Origin: Candidatus Woesearchaeota archaeon
GTDB lineage: Archaea > Nanobdellota > Nanobdellia > Woesearchaeales > UBA11576
Length of the DNA stretch: 9,478 nucleotides
NCBI GenBank assembly: GCA_027083015.1
Contig: JALWQS010000008.1
Coordinates: forward strand, 1-9,478
Direction of reading: 5' to 3'
Shown: positions 6,980-9,478 of the stretch, piece after piece
Position numbering within the stretch: position 1 is the stretch's first letter
Layout of the letters: every line of letters begins with the position of its first letter
Program-made: the position numbers and the translations under genes
The notes under the pieces: generated by a model
What the model was told of the DNA's origin: nothing
The model's database searches: none
The model's input: only the letters and a program-made list of their open reading frames with translations

Positions 6980-7408
6980 ATGCGTGCTTTTGAAGATCTG
7001 AAACTTGCTGCTTTGAAGTCTTTGGATGTTGCCGATTACCTCCTTAACCATACTTTTCCTTTAGTAAAGGAACCTAAGCTTCTTCTTGCTATACTTGAGA
7101 ATATACATGTTGCTCATGTGAAGGTTCTTGAAGCGATTCTTGTTTCTGAAGATGGTTCTGTAGATCCCTCTGGTAATTTTTTTGACCTTCTTTCTGCTAC
7201 AGGTTCTTTTCTTGATTCTGAAAGTCTTTCTCTTATCAAAGAGGTTTATTCTCTTATCATTGATCATAAGGATGCTGCTGTTGAGTTCTCCCGTGATGAA
7301 AAGTTTATTATATGTCTTGATAATTACAATCTTAAATTGTTGGGTGTTGAGGAGTTAAAAGGATACATTTTTAAATCAAAACGCCTTCTGGAGAGAGTAT
7401 TCAAATGA
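6980..7408 (+). CDS. Uncharacterised all-helical protein, first of a two-gene unit
   Basis: I do not recognise the family with confidence. The 142-residue product looks all-alpha. Residues 1-24 (MRAFEDLKLAALKSLDVADYLL) and 33-56 (ILENIHVAHVKVLEAIL) are amphipathic helices, then there is a Gly/Ser-rich turn and helices to the end (LKGYIFKSKRLLERVF). The layout recalls HEPN-like or other antiparallel helical bundles, but no Rx4-6H nuclease motif is present. The frame runs back to an ATG at 6896 that overlaps the NAC stop. Those 28 extra residues are a Phe/Ile-rich translation of T-rich spacer containing a terminator and TATA box, so I start at 6980. It overlaps the next gene by 4 bases (ATGA), so the two are probably made together and may act together. 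It and its partner share an overall helical plan, which may mean distant paralogy. Confidence 0.75.
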   Translation: MRAFEDLKLAALKSLDVADYLLNHTFPLVKEPKLLLAILENIHVAHVKVLEAILVSEDGSVDPSGNFFDLLSATGSFLDSESLSLIKEVYSLIIDHKDAAVEFSRDEKFIICLDNYNLKLLGVEELKGYIFKSKRLLERVFK

Positions 7409-7866
7409 ATGATTTCCTATATGATGCCAGAGAGGAACTAAAACGCGCTGATCACTTGATTTTCGTCAGCTTGAAGTATACGCGGACTTGTGATGTTCTT
7501 AAGCATGTTATTGAGCGTTTGATGAACTGTCTGGATTTTTTGTTTTCAGGTCTTCTTGAACATTTGAAAGAGAAGGGTAAGATTGATGAGCTTCCTTCAG
7601 CTCCTATTCCTAAAGCTAATCTTATCAAGGCTCAGTATCCCGAAGATGAGCTTATAGTAAAATATGCTGATTTTTTTATGAAGCTAAGAAAGCTTTCAAA
7701 AGCTCCTTTTTCTCGCGAAAGCGAGTTTCGTCGGCATGTTACTATGACTGTTGTTTTTGAGGATGAGATCGTAAAGGTTGATATTGATACTGTGACTGAG
7801 TGGTATAAGGATCTTAAGGAGTTTGTCTTTCATATCGCTAAGATTCTTGAGCCTGAGGAAGAGTGA
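7405..7866 (+). CDS. Uncharacterised helical (HEPN-like) protein, second of a two-gene unit
   Basis: The 153-residue product begins MNDFLYDAREELKRADHLIF, an amphipathic helix, and continues with VSLKYTRTCDVLKHVIERL, a second long helix with many charged residues. A Lys/Pro linker follows (KIDELPSAPIPKANL), then a helix around IVKYADFFMKLRKL, a short beta-like segment (MTVVFEDEIVKVD) and a final helix ending in an acidic tail. R27 and H34 fit the spacing of the HEPN Rx4-6H motif by letters alone, but they lie early in the protein rather than in the usual late helix, so nuclease activity is not supported. Its start is fixed by the ATGA overlap with the upstream stop and a GGAG 11 bases before. 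I believe similar proteins are common in Woesearchaeota-type genomes (recollection, not a search); function is unknown. Confidence 0.82.
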   Translation: MNDFLYDAREELKRADHLIFVSLKYTRTCDVLKHVIERLMNCLDFLFSGLLEHLKEKGKIDELPSAPIPKANLIKAQYPEDELIVKYADFFMKLRKLSKAPFSRESEFRRHVTMTVVFEDEIVKVDIDTVTEWYKDLKEFVFHIAKILEPEEE

Positions 7867-7918
7867 TTCTTTCTTAGTTATTAACTCTTTTGTATTGCAT
7901 TTATTATCGTATGGTTGT

Positions 7919-7927
7919 TCTTTTTTT
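7919..7927 (+). terminator. T-tract after the helical gene pair
   Basis: TTCTTTTTTT, with an unbroken T7 at 7921-7927, lies about 55 bases after the stop at 7866 and just before the next TATA box. It is a plausible archaeal terminator. Confidence 0.4.
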
Positions 7928-7934
7928 AAGAAAG

Positions 7935-7943
7935 TTTTATTAA
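7935..7943 (+). promoter_or_regulatory. TATA box for the membrane-protein gene
   Basis: TTTTATTAA is centred about 27 bases upstream of the ATG at 7966, the spacing of a leaderless archaeal gene. It argues against the TTG start at 7948. Confidence 0.6.
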
Positions 7944-7965
7944 TCTATTGACCTGCTGTTTTTCT

Positions 7966-8508
7966 ATGCCTAAACCCTTACACCAGCGTCTTCGTGAGAA
8001 AGGTTGGACCGAAGAGGAGATCAATAAGACTCTTGATATTCTATACTCTGAGGAAAAACAGATAAAGCACGAGCATTTCTTCAAAGGTGTTCATCCTATC
8101 CTTTATTGGGTCGGACTTGTTATTGCTGTTATCGCAAATTTTATTCTGGCCGTTGCTCTCATCCCTTTTCTTATGATGCTCACTTCCTTTCAGGTCTATA
8201 TTATATTAGCGGTTGTTGGTTCAGTTTTTGGTCTGGTGTTTAAGGTCATAATTAAGGATATTGAGCATATTGATGTCAAGCATCATATTCTTGCTGGAGC
8301 TTTTATTCCAGCTGTTGCTTTGGTAACTGTTTATCTGATAACTTCTGTGGCGAATAAGTTTAATTCCGTGATCCAGAACAGCAATTCTCACAATCCTTTG
8401 ATAGCCAGTATGATCTATTTTTTGACCTTTGCAGCACCTTATACTATCTATAAAATCAAGGACTTGGTTGAGGAGCATAAGTCTTCTGTTGATACTCTTG
8501 ATGTTTGA
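7966..8508 (+). CDS. Uncharacterised four-helix membrane protein
   Basis: The 180-residue product has a cytosolic-looking N-terminus (PKPLHQRLREKGWTEEEINKT) of two short amphipathic helices split by Gly-Trp, a small helical motif resembling UBA-like or helical-hairpin segments. Four transmembrane segments follow at about residues 45-70, 75-96, 107-126 and 144-163. The loop between segments 2 and 3 is polar and His-rich (KDIEHIDVKHH), and that between 3 and 4 is Asn/Ser-rich. A charged C-terminus (KIKDLVEEHKSS) ends the protein. No enzyme or transporter motif is visible. Starting at the ATG at 7966 drops six residues (with two Cys) read from a TTG and agrees with the TATA box. It stands alone between two promoters, so it is probably monocistronic. 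Function unknown. Confidence 0.8.
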   Translation: MPKPLHQRLREKGWTEEEINKTLDILYSEEKQIKHEHFFKGVHPILYWVGLVIAVIANFILAVALIPFLMMLTSFQVYIILAVVGSVFGLVFKVIIKDIEHIDVKHHILAGAFIPAVALVTVYLITSVANKFNSVIQNSNSHNPLIASMIYFLTFAAPYTIYKIKDLVEEHKSSVDTLDV

Positions 8509-8526
8509 TTAGTTTGAATCAAAACT

Positions 8527-8534
8527 TTTATAAG
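8527..8534 (+). promoter_or_regulatory. TATA box for tRNA-His
   Basis: TTTATAAG, preceded by AAAAC, is centred near 8530. The expected transcription start near 8556 leaves about 7 bases of 5' leader for RNase P to remove. Confidence 0.7.
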
Positions 8535-8562
8535 AGATTCTTTAATCCGCAAACTTATCTAT

Positions 8563-8636
8563 GGCGGCCGTAATGTAGCCTGGCAGCATAGCAGACTGTG
8601 GATCTGCTCGGGCGGGTTCAAATCCCGCCGGCCGCC
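8563..8636 (+). tRNA. trnH: tRNA-His (anticodon GTG)
   Basis: The acceptor stem GCGGCCG (8564-8570) pairs with CGGCCGC (8629-8635). The anticodon stem GCAGA/TCTGC encloses loop CTGTGGA with anticodon GTG at 8598-8600. The T arm is GCGGG-TTCAAAT-CCCGC (8612-8628). The D arm is short (ATG...CAT). Two hallmarks of histidine tRNA are present: discriminator C73 at 8636 and an encoded extra G-1 at 8563 that can pair with it, the main recognition element for HisRS. No intron is present and the 3' CCA is not encoded (C then T6), so CCA must be added after transcription. Confidence 0.97.
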
Positions 8637-8637
8637 C

Positions 8638-8643
8638 TTTTTT
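8638..8643 (+). terminator. T6 terminator after tRNA-His
   Basis: A run of six T bases begins two bases after the discriminator base, as is usual for archaeal tRNA genes. Confidence 0.65.
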
Positions 8644-8684
8644 GTTTGCCTGATTCTTGTTGATACAGATTTGTTGATATAGGT

Positions 8685-8733
8685 GATATTATGTTATTAT
8701 AACAAGGTTATTAACCATAGGCATAATGATATT
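8685..8733. repeat. Nested AT-rich palindromes upstream of the S13 promoter
   Basis: Two perfect short palindromes sit side by side: GTTAT-T-ATAAC (8693-8703) and GGTTA-T-TAACC (8706-8716). They are framed by an imperfect inverted pair, GATATTATG (8685-8693) and CATAATGATAT (8722-8732). The cluster ends about 8 bases before the S13 TATA box, where activators or repressors often bind. Just upstream TTGTTGATA occurs twice (near 8658 and 8672). It could be an operator or just AT-rich spacer; nothing else is visible in 8644-8740. Confidence 0.5.
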
Positions 8734-8740
8734 AGCAATC

Positions 8741-8748
8741 TTTATATA
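8741..8748 (+). promoter_or_regulatory. TATA box for the rps13-rps4 operon
   Basis: TTTATATA is a strong archaeal TATA match predicting transcription from about 8770. This leaves a leader of about 120 bases before the S13 ATG, unlike the leaderless genes nearby. No TATA box lies at leaderless distance from 8891; the T-rich TTTATTTAA at 8873-8881 is too close. Confidence 0.6.
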
Positions 8749-8770
8749 TAGGAGAAAATCCAGAATTGTC

Positions 8771-8890
8771 ATTGACAAGCCCGAGTTCATAGGTTTTAGG
8801 AGCGCATATAGGGCTTTAAAGCGATCATTGCTTTAAACTGGCGTTCTTAGGACTTTTTGGATGAATTAGGGTTTTATTTAAGGTTGTAAA
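8771..8890 (+). promoter_or_regulatory. Candidate structured 5' leader of rps13
   Basis: The predicted leader has a perfect 8-bp hairpin, TTTAAAGC (8815-8822), loop GATCATT, GCTTTAAA (8830-8837). A second pairing, AAGCCC (8777-8782) with GGGCTT (8811-8816), overlaps the base of that hairpin by two bases, so the two could compete. A weak GTTC/GGAC hairpin lies near 8843-8853. It could be an autoregulatory leader for the ribosomal operon, since bacterial alpha operons are controlled by S4 binding to a leader, or a separate small RNA. No C/D box or H/ACA signature is visible. The regulatory role is inference. Confidence 0.4.
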
Positions 8891-9373
8891 ATGGAAGAAT
8901 CCAATAAAAATTACAAACACATTGTAAGAATCGCAAATACTGATTTAGACGGTTCTAAGAAGATTTCTCATGCTCTAAATAAGATTAAAGGAGTTTCTTT
9001 TATGCTGGCGAATGCTGTTTGTTATGTGGCTGGTGTTGATCATGATAAGAAGACTGGTCAACTTTCAGATTCAGAAGTATCTAAGCTTGATACTGTCCTT
9101 AAAGACCCTTTAGGTAATGGGATTCCTGAATGGATGATCAATAGAAGAAAAGATATGGAAACTGGTAAGGATCTTCATCTTTTAGGTGCTGATTTAAGGT
9201 TTGTTAAGGAGAATGATATCAAGACTATGAGGAAGATTAAGTCCTATAAAGGCACAAGACATGCTGTCGGACTTCCTGTTCGCGGTCAGAAGACAAAATC
9301 AAATTTCAGAAAAAAGAAGGGAAAAGCTTCTCTTGGCGTTCAGCGTAGAAAAGGCGCTAAGAAGGGAAAGTGA
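8891..9373 (+). CDS. rps13: 30S ribosomal protein S13 (uS13, archaeal type)
   Basis: S13 sits in the head of the small subunit and contacts the P-site tRNA and the bridge to the large subunit. The 160-residue product opens with YKHIVRIANTDLDGSKKIS, a helical bundle typical of archaeal/eukaryotic S13, followed by the KIKGVSFMLANAVC segment. The signature KSYKGTRHAVGLPVRGQKT lies at residues 117-135, and a basic tail (KKKGKASLGVQRRKGAKKGK) ends the protein. Length fits archaea, longer than the roughly 120 residues of bacteria. The ATG at 8891 is the only sensible start. It is followed 37 bases later by rps4, the archaeal alpha-operon order (S13, S4, S11, RNA polymerase subunit D). Confidence 0.97.
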   Translation: MEESNKNYKHIVRIANTDLDGSKKISHALNKIKGVSFMLANAVCYVAGVDHDKKTGQLSDSEVSKLDTVLKDPLGNGIPEWMINRRKDMETGKDLHLLGADLRFVKENDIKTMRKIKSYKGTRHAVGLPVRGQKTKSNFRKKKGKASLGVQRRKGAKKGK

Positions 9374-9410
9374 TAATCTAAAGAAAGTATTGGTTTATGA
9401 GTGTTAAACG

Positions 9411-9478
9411 ATGGGAGATCCAAAAAAACATCGGAAAAAGTATGCTACTCCGGGCCATCCGTGGCAAAGTGCCAGGAT
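9411..9478 (+). CDS. rps4: 30S ribosomal protein S4 (uS4), N-terminal fragment
   Basis: Only the first 22 codons are in the window: MGDPKKHRKKYATPGHPWQS and two more. This matches the invariant start of archaeal S4 (MGDPKxxRKKYxTPxHPW). S4 is a primary 16S rRNA binder that starts small-subunit assembly. It follows rps13 by 37 bases with no promoter visible between them, so it is cotranscribed. The gene continues past the window end. Confidence 0.95.
   Translation, partial: MGDPKKHRKKYATPGHPWQSAR

Noticed and set aside
8641..8890. C/D box or H/ACA guide RNA, or SRP RNA, between tRNA-His and rps13
   Set aside because: Several GATGA/TGATA-like strings occur, but no properly spaced C and D box pair, no ACA with a hairpin, and no SRP-type conserved core.
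1..9478. CRISPR arrays, insertion sequences, prophage, toxin-antitoxin or defence genes
   Set aside because: No regularly spaced repeats, transposase or integrase motifs, or recognised defence domains were seen on either strand.

Overview
The window reads as a chromosomal stretch from a low-GC archaeon, probably a small-genome DPANN lineage of the Woesearchaeota/Pacearchaeota type. The archaeal evidence is the nascent polypeptide-associated complex (NAC) protein with a C-terminal UBA domain, a SecG/Sec61-beta subunit, archaeal-type S13 and S4 in alpha-operon order, a THUMP-domain RNA methyltransferase, TATA boxes placed as expected for archaeal promoters, and several apparently leaderless starts. 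The DPANN placement is inference from gene style and content, not from a search. Third codon positions favour T strongly, and TGA ends 9 of the 11 genes whose stops are visible.

Layout, all on the + strand except the RNase P RNA. 1-2030: a chromosome-segregation cluster holding the C-terminal end of a winged-helix protein, then scpB overlapping it by 8 bases and carrying a long acidic disordered tail, then a 49-residue zinc-ribbon gene 2 bases after scpB. 2031-2154: intergenic region with a hairpin and a strong TATA box. 2194-4665: a complete bacterial-type DNA gyrase A subunit. 4731-5870: a THUMP/SAM methyltransferase. 5912-6239: the RNase P RNA on the minus strand, divergent from secG (6328-6507) with two TATA boxes about 30 bases apart. 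6561-6899: NAC. 6980-7866: two overlapping genes for all-helical proteins of unknown function. 7966-8508: a four-helix membrane protein. 8563-8636: tRNA-His(GTG). 8637-8890: a 254-base gap with nested palindromes, a TATA box and a candidate structured leader. 8891-9478: rps13 and the start of rps4.

The genes fall into a DNA-topology and segregation half (wHTH, ScpB, GyrA) and a translation and protein-biogenesis half (RNase P RNA, SecG, NAC, tRNA-His, S13, S4). Predicted first genes tend to have a TATA box about 26 bases upstream of the start codon (secG, 6980, 7966). Downstream genes overlap or abut their neighbour, and some carry Shine-Dalgarno-like sequence. The S13 transcript appears to be an exception, with a predicted leader of about 120 bases that contains a perfect 8-bp hairpin.

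I found no CRISPR array, insertion sequence, defence island or convincing new system. The least explained parts are the ScpB tail, the helical gene pair at 6980-7866, and the region upstream of rps13.
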